From: Candidatus Aquidulcis sp.
Lineage (GTDB): Bacteria; Chloroflexota; Anaerolineae; UBA4142
Assembly (NCBI GenBank): GCA_020723345.1
Contig: DYJA01000043.1
Coordinates: 1 to 50,875, forward strand
Direction: 5' to 3'
Length of the DNA: 50,875 nucleotides
Shown: piece after piece, positions 39,870 through 48,381 of the stretch
How the letters are laid out: each line of letters starts with the position of its first letter
How positions within the stretch are numbered: position 1 is the first letter of the stretch
Notes under the pieces: model-generated
Seen by the model: the letters and a program-made list of their open reading frames with translations, nothing else
The model's database searches: none
Told to the model about the DNA's origin: nothing
Program-made: the position numbers and the translations under genes

Positions 39870-40787
39870 ATGATTCTGTTACCTCACGAAACCGAACGGT
39901 TTTATCGCATTTGGTGGGCATTGCTGGGTTACGTGAATACCCAACGGCATTTGATCGCTGACTTGCCCGCGCAGCCGACTCCGGGTTCGCTCCAACCCGT
40001 TGATGCCGTGAAAATCCGTGATGCGCTCTGGGCGGACGACGGTTTACGCGAGGATTTCATCGCGGCGAATCCAGCGGGACTCCCAGCCGCAGATTTGGAA
40101 ATGGTCGCGAGTTGGAAGTATCGCGTAGCCGGCAAGTTCTTTGTCGTCAAGCACTTGAAAAAGTACGGTGTGTTCCTCGACGATCGGGCACCGTCGCGCG
40201 CTTATGGCGTGCTGGGTTTGGTCAGTCCACTCGAACAGATCGTTGGACCGTATCTGCCGATACTCGTCCAAGCAGTCTTGCTTCCATTTGAAGACCGAAT
40301 CATCTATGACAGTTTGTTAGCGCCATACCGCATCACTTTTGGCGGCGGTATTCGGGCGAACCCCAAGATCTCATTGCGCGATGCCCAGGAACGCGAGGGG
40401 ATTATTACCTCTCTGACGCCGCACGCAGAACCTGCGAACGATGAAGCCCAGGCCGATGCGCGCACTCGCAATACCAGGATCATCGGCGAGTTTCGCAAAG
40501 CGCTGTACAAATCGGGCTTGAGCTCCAAGATGGTCGAGCAGCACGCGAATAACCTCCAATCGTTTGCGGACGATTATCTGCTAGCACAAGACCCACCGCG
40601 TCCCTTGCTAGAGATGCAGACCAAGGACGTTGGCGCGTATTTGAACAGTTTGAATCCCGAAAACGCGAAAAGCGCGTTCAAGTCCTTCAAGCGCTATGCC
40701 AAATTCTTGTGGGACAGCGCACGTTCGAAACCGGACGCGCTTTTGCGCTTGCAAGATTTCCTGAGATACTACGCGCTTGTACGATGA
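39870..40787 (+). CDS. uncharacterised protein, paralogue of 32662-33501, with integrase-N-like C-terminus
   Basis: The first 180 residues align with the island protein at 32662-33501 (VKIRDALWAD, MVASWKYRVAGKFFVVKHLK, KYGVFL, AYGVLGLVSPLEQI, AVLLPFEDRIIYDSLLAPYR, FGGGIR). The C-terminal 100 residues instead resemble the core-binding SAM-like domain of tyrosine recombinases (GEFRKALYKSGLSSKMVEQH, ANNLQSFADDYLLAQDPPRP, KDVGAYLNSL), but no catalytic domain follows. ATG 39870 follows GAGGAGCAAAG. The gap 40788-40898 has nothing I can support apart from the next gene's ribosome-binding site. Confidence 0.75.
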   Translation: MILLPHETERFYRIWWALLGYVNTQRHLIADLPAQPTPGSLQPVDAVKIRDALWADDGLREDFIAANPAGLPAADLEMVASWKYRVAGKFFVVKHLKKYGVFLDDRAPSRAYGVLGLVSPLEQIVGPYLPILVQAVLLPFEDRIIYDSLLAPYRITFGGGIRANPKISLRDAQEREGIITSLTPHAEPANDEAQADARTRNTRIIGEFRKALYKSGLSSKMVEQHANNLQSFADDYLLAQDPPRPLLEMQTKDVGAYLNSLNPENAKSAFKSFKRYAKFLWDSARSKPDALLRLQDFLRYYALVR

Positions 40788-40898
40788 TTCCCATTACTTG
40801 TGCCTTCGTCATCGCCGAAGCTGAAACTGGCGAGAAGTCCATCTGCGTGTCAAGCGCGAACGTCGCCTTGCTACGCGGTACTGATAAGGAGTGATCCG

Positions 40899-41240
40899 AT
40901 GCATGCTGACGGAGATTCGGCCTGGTCGAAGAAAGGGGCTACTCTGAGCGACAAGTCGGCGCGCAAAGAATTCGGCCTCACCCAGGAGGAGATTGTCGCC
41001 GCGATACGGAAGGGCAAACTTCAGTACCGCATGAACTCCATTTACGGCAACCCTTTTCTGCGGCTGGTCCGGAGTGAAGTGGAAAAATTGGTAGACGAAA
41101 AACGCGGCAGCGATTACTTGAAGAAGAAAAAACTGGAAAAAGAGCTGGCGCAGGTCAACAAGGAATTGAAGACACTGAACGCGCGAGTGGCTTCTCTCGA
41201 AAAGCGCAAGGCAGAGCTGCTGGCGATGCTTGGTGAATGA
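40899..41240 (+). CDS. small coiled-coil protein of unknown function
   Basis: This 113-residue protein has a helix-turn-helix-like start (SDKSARKEFGLTQEEIVAAI, RKGKLQYRMNSIYGNPFLRL) and a C-terminal coiled coil (LEKELAQVNKELKTLNARVA, SLEKRKAELL). AAGGAG lies 8 bases before ATG 40899. The first part may be a MerR-like or excisionase-like DNA-binding fold (inference). Its stop overlaps the next gene's start. I recall similar small proteins next to TOTE-like helicases but cannot confirm this here. Confidence 0.7.
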   Translation: MHADGDSAWSKKGATLSDKSARKEFGLTQEEIVAAIRKGKLQYRMNSIYGNPFLRLVRSEVEKLVDEKRGSDYLKKKKLEKELAQVNKELKTLNARVASLEKRKAELLAMLGE

Positions 41241-42099
41241 ACGCGCGCAGGGAATTCTCCTCCGCTTGTCGGAAGATGCCAAGCCGATTCACTCGTTGAG
41301 AGCACATTTGAAAAATCCACGGGATGAAGAACAAATCGAAGACAATCGCGGTGAACAAGATTTGGAAGAGTTCATCCGGGACTGGTACTTTGACGAACCC
41401 TCGCATGAATTCGCAAGGCAGATGGGGCTATTTCTGTTCCACTTTCTGGACGCCTTGGAGTCCACCGGGGTTTCGCCGCAGACACTCCGCAAGCATAGAA
41501 GCAACTGCGGGTTGATCGGAAAATTCGAATGTGACTATGGTTACCACAAAACGTTTTCGCCCAAGATTTTCCTCGGCGGACCCAGTTTCCTGTACGAGTT
41601 CAAGCGCAAGGTGAGTGATTCCCAATATGCGGTAAACTCGTATACGGCGACGTGGCGCAAGCTTGAGCGCTACGTCCAATCGGGTGCTGCGCTTGGGCGA
41701 CGCACGCGATCAAAGAGGAAGGCGACGCCGCGCTCACGCGCCGCGCGCGCAAGCACGCGGCGTTGGCGGCGGTGGTACTCAAGTGGAGTCGCGCGCGCAA
41801 GCGGTACGAGCGGCAAGGTCTGCTCGTTCAAGCCGAGGCGTTGGAACAAGCCGAATGCGAATGTCTGGAGGATGCTGACGCGCGCGCACGGCGACGCGAA
41901 CGCGAAGCCGCGCGCCGCGAAGAACTCGATCGCGAGTACGTGGAACGCTTCGCGGCGCGCGTGCGCGAACTCTATGCGCGATGTCCTCCTGGAAGAGAAA
42001 CCCTCATCGCCGAGCACGCGTGCCTCAAGTACAGCGGGCGCGTCGGGCGCTCGGCAGCGGCGAAGAGTTTGGACGAAGCGGCGATTCGCCTCGCCGTGA
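41233..42099 (+). pseudogene. integrase-N-like hypothetical, 3' end replaced
   Basis: From GTG 41233 about 150 residues look like a real protein: IEDNRGEQDLEEFIRDWYFD, then FLFHFLDALESTGVSPQTLR, KHRSNCGLIGKFECDYGYHK, then SPKIFLGGPSFLYEFKRKVS, DSQYAVNSYTATWRKLERYV. After position about 41690 the frame turns into an Arg/Ser-rich out-of-frame reading of the DUF2293 gene, so the natural C-terminus is lost. The SALESTGVSPQTLRKH-type helices again resemble a recombinase core-binding domain without a catalytic part. The junction indicates a deletion or rearrangement. Confidence 0.6.
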
Positions 42100-42230
42100 T
42101 CGCACATATCCGCCACGCCGAAACCGATTACGACGCATTGCTGGCGCGCGGCGATGAAAGGCACGCGGCGCGCGCCCAAGTCGAGGATAAAATCAATCGG
42201 GTGCTGGCGCGCTGGCAAACGCGCGAATGA
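41691..42230 (+). pseudogene. DUF2293 protein, 5' truncated
   Basis: In the frame starting at 41691 the product reads GDAALTRRARKHAALAAVVL, then KWSRARKRYERQGLLVQAEA, then ARCPPGRETLIAEHACLKYS, GRVGRSAAAKSLDEAAIRLA, then HIRHAETDYDALLARGDERH. The block from CPPGRE to AHIRH..TDYD is the DUF2293 signature. The usual N-terminal portion is missing and no good start precedes it; TTG 41763 is the first candidate. It was joined to the 3'-truncated gene at about 41690. Function unknown. Confidence 0.7.
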
Positions 42231-42267
42231 TTGCAAAACCCAAGTATGGTGAAATGAGGAGGAACTG

Positions 42268-42606
42268 ATGATCGAAACCGAAGACATCCCCAAAATTCCT
42301 GAACGCGACAAACGCTTTGAAGAAATCCTCGTAGATTGCTATGGGCAGAGCGAAGAACTTGCCGCGATCGAGGTGTACTTCACCGACGCCGCGCGGTTTC
42401 CCTTTGCCGCGACGTGGCGCGATCCTGATGAACCACAACACGCCGAACCTGTGACGGTCCTTGGCGTCGCGGAGGTGGACGAGCGACGCGGCGTCTTGTT
42501 GAAAGTGGAACGCGGCAACAGGGAGCGTCGCATCGTCGCGGAGCAAGTCTGGGTGGACGACAAGAAAAGCGCAAACACGGTCATCCTTGACGATTATCGC
42601 TACTGA
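42268..42606 (+). CDS. small acidic protein, CcbP calcium-binding-like
   Basis: This 112-residue acidic protein reads RDKRFEEILVDCYGQSEELA, then EVYFTDAARFPFAATWRD, later EPVTVLGVAEVDERRGVLLK, ending TVILDDYRY. The order (EI.VD.Y....E......Y......FPF.A....) and a second half of short beta strands resemble the cyanobacterial calcium-binding protein CcbP family, though the match is from memory and moderate. GAGGAGG precedes ATG 42268. The C-terminal part of the next gene's product is related, so this is a tandem pair. Confidence 0.6.
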   Translation: MIETEDIPKIPERDKRFEEILVDCYGQSEELAAIEVYFTDAARFPFAATWRDPDEPQHAEPVTVLGVAEVDERRGVLLKVERGNRERRIVAEQVWVDDKKSANTVILDDYRY

Positions 42607-42621
42607 GTCAGTGAGTTGAAC

Positions 42622-42641
42622 GGACTCACGCCTGGGTTCGA
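42622..42641 (+). promoter_or_regulatory. 20-bp leader motif shared with 30744-30763
   Basis: GGACTCACGCCTGGGTTCGA differs at one base from the motif before the island's SEC-C gene. It lies 20 bases before ATG 42662. Confidence 0.6.
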
Positions 42642-42661
42642 GTGAGAAAATGGAGGCGAAG

Positions 42662-43342
42662 ATGAAACAGGCGCATTCGGATTTTCGCGTCGGCGATTGC
42701 GTCCGAGTCAAAGATGGAGTGAAGGACCCTGATTTTGGCGCAGACATCGGCGGCTGGCAAGGCAGGATTTCGAACATTGACACAAGTGAGGACGACATCA
42801 CGGTCTCGATTCAATGGGACAGCGTCACATTGCAAAAGATGCCCGTTGCCATGATCGAGCAATGCGAAGAGCAGGGCTTGGATTGGGCAGAGATGGGGCT
42901 GGATGCCAACGAAGTTGAACCCGCGAAACCTAGAGACACCGAGCGCGATGTCGCCAAAATCAAAGAACAACTCTTGAGCGAACATGGCTGGGTGTCCCTG
43001 GGCGAGGAAGGCAAACGAATTCAAAAAGTACTCGCGGCGATGGATGCCGATGAAGACCTGGACGAGTTTGGCGCGTGGGAAGAATATCTCGAAAAGAATG
43101 TGCGATTCCCATTCGAAGCGGTGGTTGCGGAGTTTCAAGAACGCGGACCATTGCGAGGCGGCGATAAGGTCGTCGTCACAGGAATCGGCGACATTACGGA
43201 CGAAATGTACGGCATCATCGTTGACCTCAAGATGGGAAGGCGGAAATACGCCTTTCCGTTGTGCGACCTCGAAGCCACAGACAAGAAATCGGCGAACTAT
43301 CAACTGGTCAAAGATTACGCCGTCTGGTTTGCGAATCGTTGA
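42662..43342 (+). CDS. two-domain protein: SH3/KOW-like N-terminus plus CcbP-like C-terminus
   Basis: ATG 42662 is preferred over 42650 because GGAGG lies 8 bases upstream. Residues 1-60 (FRVGDCVRVKDGVKDPDFGA, DIGGWQGRISNIDTSEDDIT, VSIQWDSVTL) look like a KOW/SH3-type barrel. The middle is charged and helical. The C-terminal 95 residues (YLEKNVRFPFEAVVAEFQER, GPLRGGDKVVVTGIGDITDE, YGIIVDLKMGRRKYAFPLCD, LEATDKKSANYQLVKDYAVW) resemble CcbP-type calcium-binding proteins and the neighbour at 42268. A calcium-responsive role is only inference. It forms a run with the two genes on either side. Confidence 0.65.
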   Translation: MKQAHSDFRVGDCVRVKDGVKDPDFGADIGGWQGRISNIDTSEDDITVSIQWDSVTLQKMPVAMIEQCEEQGLDWAEMGLDANEVEPAKPRDTERDVAKIKEQLLSEHGWVSLGEEGKRIQKVLAAMDADEDLDEFGAWEEYLEKNVRFPFEAVVAEFQERGPLRGGDKVVVTGIGDITDEMYGIIVDLKMGRRKYAFPLCDLEATDKKSANYQLVKDYAVWFANR

Positions 43343-43358
43343 TCCAAGGGAGGGTTGT

Positions 43359-43502
43359 ATGTGCACTCAAGAGTGCGCGTTGTACGGTGATCTTGTGCGC
43401 CATTTGCGCGATCGCTGCGTCGAACGTATCGCTGAACTCGATCCGATTGGCGGAAAAGATGCCGCCAAAGCGTGGGCAGATCAGGTGATTCGCAGCAGTT
43501 GA
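43359..43502 (+). CDS. small hypothetical protein (47 aa)
   Basis: ATG 43359 has GGGAGGG seven bases upstream and starts 17 bases after the previous stop. The product (MCTQECALYGDLVRHLRDRC, then VERIAELDPIGGKDAAKAWA) has three Cys and an amphipathic helix. I do not recognise it. Support is limited to the good ribosome-binding site and its place in a gene run. Confidence 0.45.
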   Translation: MCTQECALYGDLVRHLRDRCVERIAELDPIGGKDAAKAWADQVIRSS

Positions 43503-43564
43503 CGGTGAACTAGGCAAAGGATATACTATCGAAGAATGATTTGTTGGTTTGCAGGAGGAATCGA

Positions 43565-43819
43565 ATGATGAATCAGGTCATTCTTGACGTTCCCAGTGAA
43601 ACGTTGTTGGCGCTCAAGGTACTGCCCGAAACCGCGGGCGACGCGCTGCGGATGGCAGCCGCCGTCAAGTTCTTTGAATTGGGGCGGCTATCATCGGGCG
43701 CCGTGGCAAGATTGGCGGGGGTGCCGCGTGTGGTTTTTCTTTCGCGCTTGGCGGATTATGGAGTGGACACATTTCGTTTAACCGAAGAAGAGCTGACCCA
43801 GGAGACCCGCCTTGTCTGA
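43565..43819 (+). CDS. UPF0175 family protein (orphan antitoxin)
   Basis: This 84-residue protein matches UPF0175: VILDVPSETLLALKVLPETA, then AAAVKFFELGRLSSGAVARL, then AGVPRVVFLSRLADYGVDTF. These are predicted DNA-binding antitoxins usually followed by a PIN-like (DUF3368) toxin. No PIN gene follows here; the next gene, 22 bases on, is the SWIM protein. GGAGGAAT precedes ATG 43565. Confidence 0.85.
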   Translation: MMNQVILDVPSETLLALKVLPETAGDALRMAAAVKFFELGRLSSGAVARLAGVPRVVFLSRLADYGVDTFRLTEEELTQETRLV

Positions 43820-43841
43820 AGTAAAATGATTGAGATGCGGG

Positions 43842-45665
43842 ATGAGCCAAATCAAAATCACCGAATCAATGATCCGCGCAGCAGCCACACCTGAAAGTTT
43901 TCAGCGCGGCAAGTCCTATTTCGAGCAAGGCGCGATTTCTAACGCAACGATTCAAGGCAACGCGGTGAGCGGCGATTGCGAAGGGACGCAGTCACCGTTT
44001 TATCATGTACGCGTCGAACTGGATGAAGCAGGCATTCGCTCCGCCGATTGCACCTGTCCCTACGAATTTGGCGGATACTGCAAACATATCGTCGCGCTGT
44101 TGTTCGTCTATGCCCACAAGCCAAAAGAATTCGCAAAGCGCGAGTTGCCTTCTGAATTGCTTGCTGATTTGTCGCGCGATGACCTGATGGAACTGCTGAC
44201 CAGATTGATCGAGCGTCAACCCGACTTGCACGATTGGGTTCACGCGGCGATTGCCGTCCCGTCTACCGACAAATCGAAAAGAACGCGCCACAAAAAAGTG
44301 GACACAGAGGTATATCGTCGCCAAGTTCGCAACATTCTGCATGGTCTTGATGGAATGAGGATGTCGGAAGCGTACTGGCACGTTGGAGGTCTGGCGGATG
44401 AACTGCGCGGCGTCAAAGACAACGCGATGAAATTCCTGGAACAGGGTGATGCGGAGACTGCGCTCGCGATTCTGCTAGCACTGCTCGACGAAGCGCACGA
44501 TGCATTCGATTACATTGACGATTCGGATGACGAGCTGGGTGCGTGTTTAAACGAGATGGGCTTGCCGCTTGCCGAAGCCACCTTGAGTTTGGAAATGAGC
44601 GCGGTCGAACGTGAACGACTGATCCAGCAATTGCAGGAACTCGACCGACATCTGAGCAACTATGGCGTCGAAGGCGCGGCAAGTATCGCGCTTCAAGCGG
44701 CGATGTATGGCTGGAACGATGTGCCACCGCCATCGCGTACGATCCCGAGTGAAGGCGAAGATGAATGGGCAGATGGCGAAGACGAGGATGAAGAATACGC
44801 TGAAGATTCCGACCATCGTTATGGGCAACCCGCGATTGCCGACAGATTCGCTTCGCTCACTACAGGCTTGACCGAAGCCAGGTTGAATGTTTTGAATCGG
44901 CAAGGCAAGACCGACGAGTATCTCGCGCTATGCAAAAAAGAGGATCGGCATCTGCGCTATGCGCTCAAGTTGTGCGAATTGAGTCGCGTAGAGGAGGCAA
45001 CTCGATTCGCGCACAAGCATTTGCAGACAGCAAGCGAGGCATTGCAGTTGGCGCAGAAACTGCGCGAATTGAAACAGATTGAAGAGGCAATCGCGATTGC
45101 TGAACGCGGGCTCGCGCTTGCGCCGCCGCGAGCGGGCTTGGGCGCGTGGCTCGGCCCGATCGAAGAATCGCGCGGGCGGACGCGTGAAGCGTTCGACGCG
45201 TTTCTCGCCGCGTTCGCTGAACTTCCGTCGCTGGAAACGTACAAAACGCTGAAACGCCTCGCTGAACCAACCTGGCACAAAACGCGCGCGCAAGTGATGG
45301 GTGTGCTGAAAAAATCGTACAGCCACCAGGTGCTTGCCGAGGTTCACCTTTTCGAAGAAGAATGGGACGAAGCGATCAAGGTCGCGGAAAAACGCGAGGC
45401 GTGGTACACGGTCATCGCGATTGTTGCTGACGGCGTGCTTGAACATCGCCCCGAGTGGGTGATTCAGGTCAGCATCAAACAAGCGGAGGATTTGATCGCC
45501 AAGACGCAGAGCAAGTATTATCGCCATGCCGCCGAGTGGCTCACGCGCGCGAAGAAGGCGTACACTCGATTGGAACGGACGCAGGACTGGCGAACATACC
45601 TTGAACAACTGAAAGAGAAGTACAAACGCCGCCCCGCGTTGCAGACAGAATTGAAACGGTTGTAA
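43842..45665 (+). CDS. SWIM zinc-finger protein
   Basis: This 607-residue protein has a SWIM domain near residues 45-90, CTCPYEFGGYCKHIVALL (C-x-C-x7-C-x-H), preceded by the usual FQRGKSYFEQGAI. The remainder is helical. An acidic linker (EGEDEWADGEDEDEEYAEDS) is followed by TPR-like helices (EYLALCKKEDRHLRYALKLC, EEAIAIAERGLALAPPRAGL). SWIM proteins are often encoded next to Snf2/SF2 helicases and may bind nucleic acid. ATG 43842 is chosen because the domain's first strand follows directly. It is the last gene of the accessory stretch. Confidence 0.9.
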   Translation: MSQIKITESMIRAAATPESFQRGKSYFEQGAISNATIQGNAVSGDCEGTQSPFYHVRVELDEAGIRSADCTCPYEFGGYCKHIVALLFVYAHKPKEFAKRELPSELLADLSRDDLMELLTRLIERQPDLHDWVHAAIAVPSTDKSKRTRHKKVDTEVYRRQVRNILHGLDGMRMSEAYWHVGGLADELRGVKDNAMKFLEQGDAETALAILLALLDEAHDAFDYIDDSDDELGACLNEMGLPLAEATLSLEMSAVERERLIQQLQELDRHLSNYGVEGAASIALQAAMYGWNDVPPPSRTIPSEGEDEWADGEDEDEEYAEDSDHRYGQPAIADRFASLTTGLTEARLNVLNRQGKTDEYLALCKKEDRHLRYALKLCELSRVEEATRFAHKHLQTASEALQLAQKLRELKQIEEAIAIAERGLALAPPRAGLGAWLGPIEESRGRTREAFDAFLAAFAELPSLETYKTLKRLAEPTWHKTRAQVMGVLKKSYSHQVLAEVHLFEEEWDEAIKVAEKREAWYTVIAIVADGVLEHRPEWVIQVSIKQAEDLIAKTQSKYYRHAAEWLTRAKKAYTRLERTQDWRTYLEQLKEKYKRRPALQTELKRL

Positions 45666-45739
45666 CCAAACATCTCCGTTCCCGCGACGTCAAGCGGGCG
45701 CGCACTTGCGCGCGCGTGTTGAAATGTGATCGTGCGGTA

Positions 45740-45768
45740 TTCCAAATTCCTCCAACTTCGTGTATAAT
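45740..45768 (+). promoter_or_regulatory. promoter TTCCAA-17-TATAAT
   Basis: A perfect TATAAT (45763-45768) with a weak -35 (TTCCAA, 45740-45745) and 17-base spacer precedes the sensor kinase gene. The gap 45666-45784 otherwise shows only a G+C-rich inverted repeat (GCGCGCACTTGCGCGC, 45699-45714). Confidence 0.6.
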
Positions 45769-45784
45769 GAAGCTGGAACAAACC

Positions 45785-47527
45785 ATGTTTGACTCCCACG
45801 CCCGCCTGCGGCGAATGGAACAAATCCTCGCCATCAGCCACGACCTCACCTCCACCTTGTCGCTGGAAGCGATTCTGCATCGCATCGTCCAAGACGCGGC
45901 GGAACTGCTCGAATGTGAGTCCGTCGGGATTTTACTGCTGGATGAAGCCGCACACCATCTGCGTTTTGTCGCCACCACCCTCTTCCAGGATCAACTCCTC
46001 GACATTCCTGTGCCGATTGACGCCTCGATTGCTGGCGCAGCTTTTACGAGCGCGCAACCGGTGATCGTCAATAACATCACAACCGATCCGCGCTATTACG
46101 CCAAAGTGGGGGAAACGACGGGCGTGACCGCGCGTTCGCTCTTGGCGGTGCCGTTGCAATTCCGCGATCACAAGATCGGCGTCCTCGAAGCGGAAAACAA
46201 AAAGAACGATAAAAAATTCGACGCGCTGGATATCGAAACACTGATCGCGCTCGCCAGTCAGACGACGATCGCGATTGAAAACGCGCGGCTGTACGAACGC
46301 GCCCAGCGCGAAATCGCGGCGCGCGAACAAGCCGAAGACGAATTGCACCGGCAGCACGATCAAATGGAAACGCGCGTGGCGCATCGCACGCGCGAGCTCG
46401 CCGCGCTCTACGACGTGTCGGTGATCGCGACGCGCGCGCAGAACCAAGAAACACTATTTCACGATTCGCTGGTGCGCGCGATGACGGCGCTCGGATGTCC
46501 GGTGGGCGCGATTCTGCTCGCGACTGAAAAGAAAACAACAACCGAGCCCACGCGCTGGCGAATTGCCACCCATTCCGGTTTTCCCCCCGATGTGCCGGTG
46601 GCTCGCGAGATGATACCTGCGACGGACGGCTTGCTCGCCACGATGTGCGCGCAACGCCAGCCCGTACTCATTTCCGATGTCTCAACCGACCTGCGCGTAC
46701 CTGCGGCGATGCACGCGCTAGGGACGCACGCTCTCTTGCTCGCGCCCTTGCTCGCCGAGGACCAAGTCTTTGGCCTCATCGGCCTGTTGCGCGATGCCCG
46801 GCAGGGATTTGGCATTGAAGAAGTTACCCTGTTGTCAATCATTGCCGGTCAGTTGAGCATCGGCGTAACAAGCCAGCGCGTTCGCCAACTCGCGCAACAA
46901 GCCGCCTTGGTGGCAGAACGTCAACGCCTCGCGCGCGATCTGCACGATTCGGTTACCCAATCGCTCTACAGCATGACCCTCTTCGCGCAAGCCATTCGCA
47001 GTTCGGCGAGTTCAGGTAACCTGCCGCTGATGCAACAGTATGTCAGCCGCATCAGCGAAATGGCGCAGCAAGCGCTCAAGGAAATGCGCTGGTTAATCTA
47101 TGAACTGCGCCCCGCCGTGGTGCAAGAATTGGGCTTGGTGGAGGCATTGCGCCGACGCTTGGAGATGGTCGAACGGCGCGCCGGCGTTCAAACCGAGTTC
47201 GTCGTCGGAGGGGTGCGCGAAATGGATGCCCCCCTGGAGAACGCGGTCTATCAAATCGTACAAGAGGCGCTCAACAACATCCTCAAACATTCTTCCGCCA
47301 GCTACGTCACGTTGCGAATGGGTATGGATGGGCGCAATCTGCGACTAGAGATCAACGACAATGGGAAAGGGTTCAATCCGGCGGCAGCCCAAACGATGGG
47401 GCTGGGACTGGATAGTATGCGAGAACGCGCCACACAGTTAGGCGGCGCGCTGACGATTCTTTCAAAGCCGGGACAGGGAACGCGCGTCCGATTGATCGTT
47501 CCAGCCGGCGAGGAGCAAACGACGTGA
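45785..47527 (+). CDS. GAF-GAF sensor histidine kinase, NarL-type (HisKA_3/HATPase_c)
   Basis: The protein is about 580 residues. It has a first GAF domain (LSLEAILHRIVQDAAELLEC to LLAVPLQFRDHKIGVLEAEN), a coiled coil, and a second GAF (ETLFHDSLVRAMTALGCPVG to QVFGLIGLLRDARQGFGIEE). The HisKA_3 box is ERQRLARDLHDSVTQSLYSM, with phospho-acceptor His. The ATPase shows N box VQEALNNILKHS and G box INDNGKGFNP...GLGLDSM. It is cytoplasmic, with no membrane helix. ATG 45785 is preferred because the promoter's -10 box ends at 45768, too close for ATG 45767. It is translationally coupled to the response regulator. Confidence 0.92.
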   Translation: MFDSHARLRRMEQILAISHDLTSTLSLEAILHRIVQDAAELLECESVGILLLDEAAHHLRFVATTLFQDQLLDIPVPIDASIAGAAFTSAQPVIVNNITTDPRYYAKVGETTGVTARSLLAVPLQFRDHKIGVLEAENKKNDKKFDALDIETLIALASQTTIAIENARLYERAQREIAAREQAEDELHRQHDQMETRVAHRTRELAALYDVSVIATRAQNQETLFHDSLVRAMTALGCPVGAILLATEKKTTTEPTRWRIATHSGFPPDVPVAREMIPATDGLLATMCAQRQPVLISDVSTDLRVPAAMHALGTHALLLAPLLAEDQVFGLIGLLRDARQGFGIEEVTLLSIIAGQLSIGVTSQRVRQLAQQAALVAERQRLARDLHDSVTQSLYSMTLFAQAIRSSASSGNLPLMQQYVSRISEMAQQALKEMRWLIYELRPAVVQELGLVEALRRRLEMVERRAGVQTEFVVGGVREMDAPLENAVYQIVQEALNNILKHSSASYVTLRMGMDGRNLRLEINDNGKGFNPAAAQTMGLGLDSMRERATQLGGALTILSKPGQGTRVRLIVPAGEEQTT

Positions 47528-48177
47528 CTCATCCGATCAGTGTACTTATCGCAGACGATCACGGCATCGTTCGGGAAGGATTGCGCGCGGTAATCAATGC
47601 CGAGCCGGACATGAAACTCATCGGCGAAGCCGTTGACGGCGAGGATGCATGCCAAAAAGTGCTCGCACTCAAACCCGATGTGATCGTGATGGACTTGATG
47701 ATGCCGCGCAAAAACGGGCTGGATGCCACTCGGGAAATCAAACACGCCATGCCACAAGCGCGGATTCTCGTCTTGACGAGTTTCGGCGACGACGAAATGG
47801 TGTTCGCGGCGATCAAAGCCGGCGCGGTCGGTTACTTGCTGAAGGATTCGTCGGCGCAGGAACTCCCGGACGCGATCCGGTGCTTGTATCGCGACGAGTC
47901 TTCGCTGCATCCTGCGATTGCGCGCAAATTGGTGATGCGTTGCGCCGACGACTCCACTGCCTCAGACGCCTTGACGGAAATGGAGATTGAAGTCTTGAAA
48001 CTGATGACGCACGGCTTGAAAAACCAGGCAATCGGCAACCGATTGAACATCAGCGAACGCACCGCGCGCTTTCACGTCAGCAACATTATGAGCAAATTGC
48101 ATCTGGAGAACCGCACCGAAGCCGCGCTGTATGCAATTCGGAGGGGGCTGGTGAGTGCAGACGCTCCGCGTCCGTAG
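47524..48177 (+). CDS. NarL/FixJ family response regulator
   Basis: This 217-residue protein has a receiver domain (VLIADDHGIVREGLRAVINA, phospho-Asp in DVIVMDLMMPRKNGLDATRE, switch residue in ILVLTSFGDDE, Lys in VGYLLKDSS) and a LuxR-type HTH (LTEMEIEVLKLMTHGLKNQA, NRLNISERTARFHVSNIMSK). It is the cognate partner of the upstream kinase: GTG 47524 overlaps that gene's stop. It presumably controls the downstream genes or itself. A strong terminator follows. Confidence 0.93.
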   Translation: MTHPISVLIADDHGIVREGLRAVINAEPDMKLIGEAVDGEDACQKVLALKPDVIVMDLMMPRKNGLDATREIKHAMPQARILVLTSFGDDEMVFAAIKAGAVGYLLKDSSAQELPDAIRCLYRDESSLHPAIARKLVMRCADDSTASDALTEMEIEVLKLMTHGLKNQAIGNRLNISERTARFHVSNIMSKLHLENRTEAALYAIRRGLVSADAPRP

Positions 48178-48207
48178 GGCGGGTTTGCAAATTTGCCCCA
48201 CTTTGAC

Positions 48208-48253
48208 AACGTGCGACACATCCTGAAAAAGGAAGTGTCGCACGTTCGTTTTT
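48208..48253 (+). terminator. intrinsic terminator after the response regulator
   Basis: AACGTGCGACAC (48208-48219) pairs with GTGTCGCACGTT (48235-48246), then CGTTTTT. A second hairpin with CGGCAAA (48258-48264) and TTTGCCG (48301-48307), enclosing GGCGGAAACGCC and followed by TTTT, stands behind it. A TATAAT at 48340-48345 may be a weak promoter for the next gene. Confidence 0.75.
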
Positions 48254-48381
48254 CAGCGGCAAAAGTGACAGACGCGTCTTGGCGGAAACGCCACTGGAAA
48301 TTTGCCGTTTTAGCCAGTGTGTCAGTGGAAAAACCGGCTTATAATTGGCAAGGGATTTGGCATAAATTTGGAGGAGACGTA

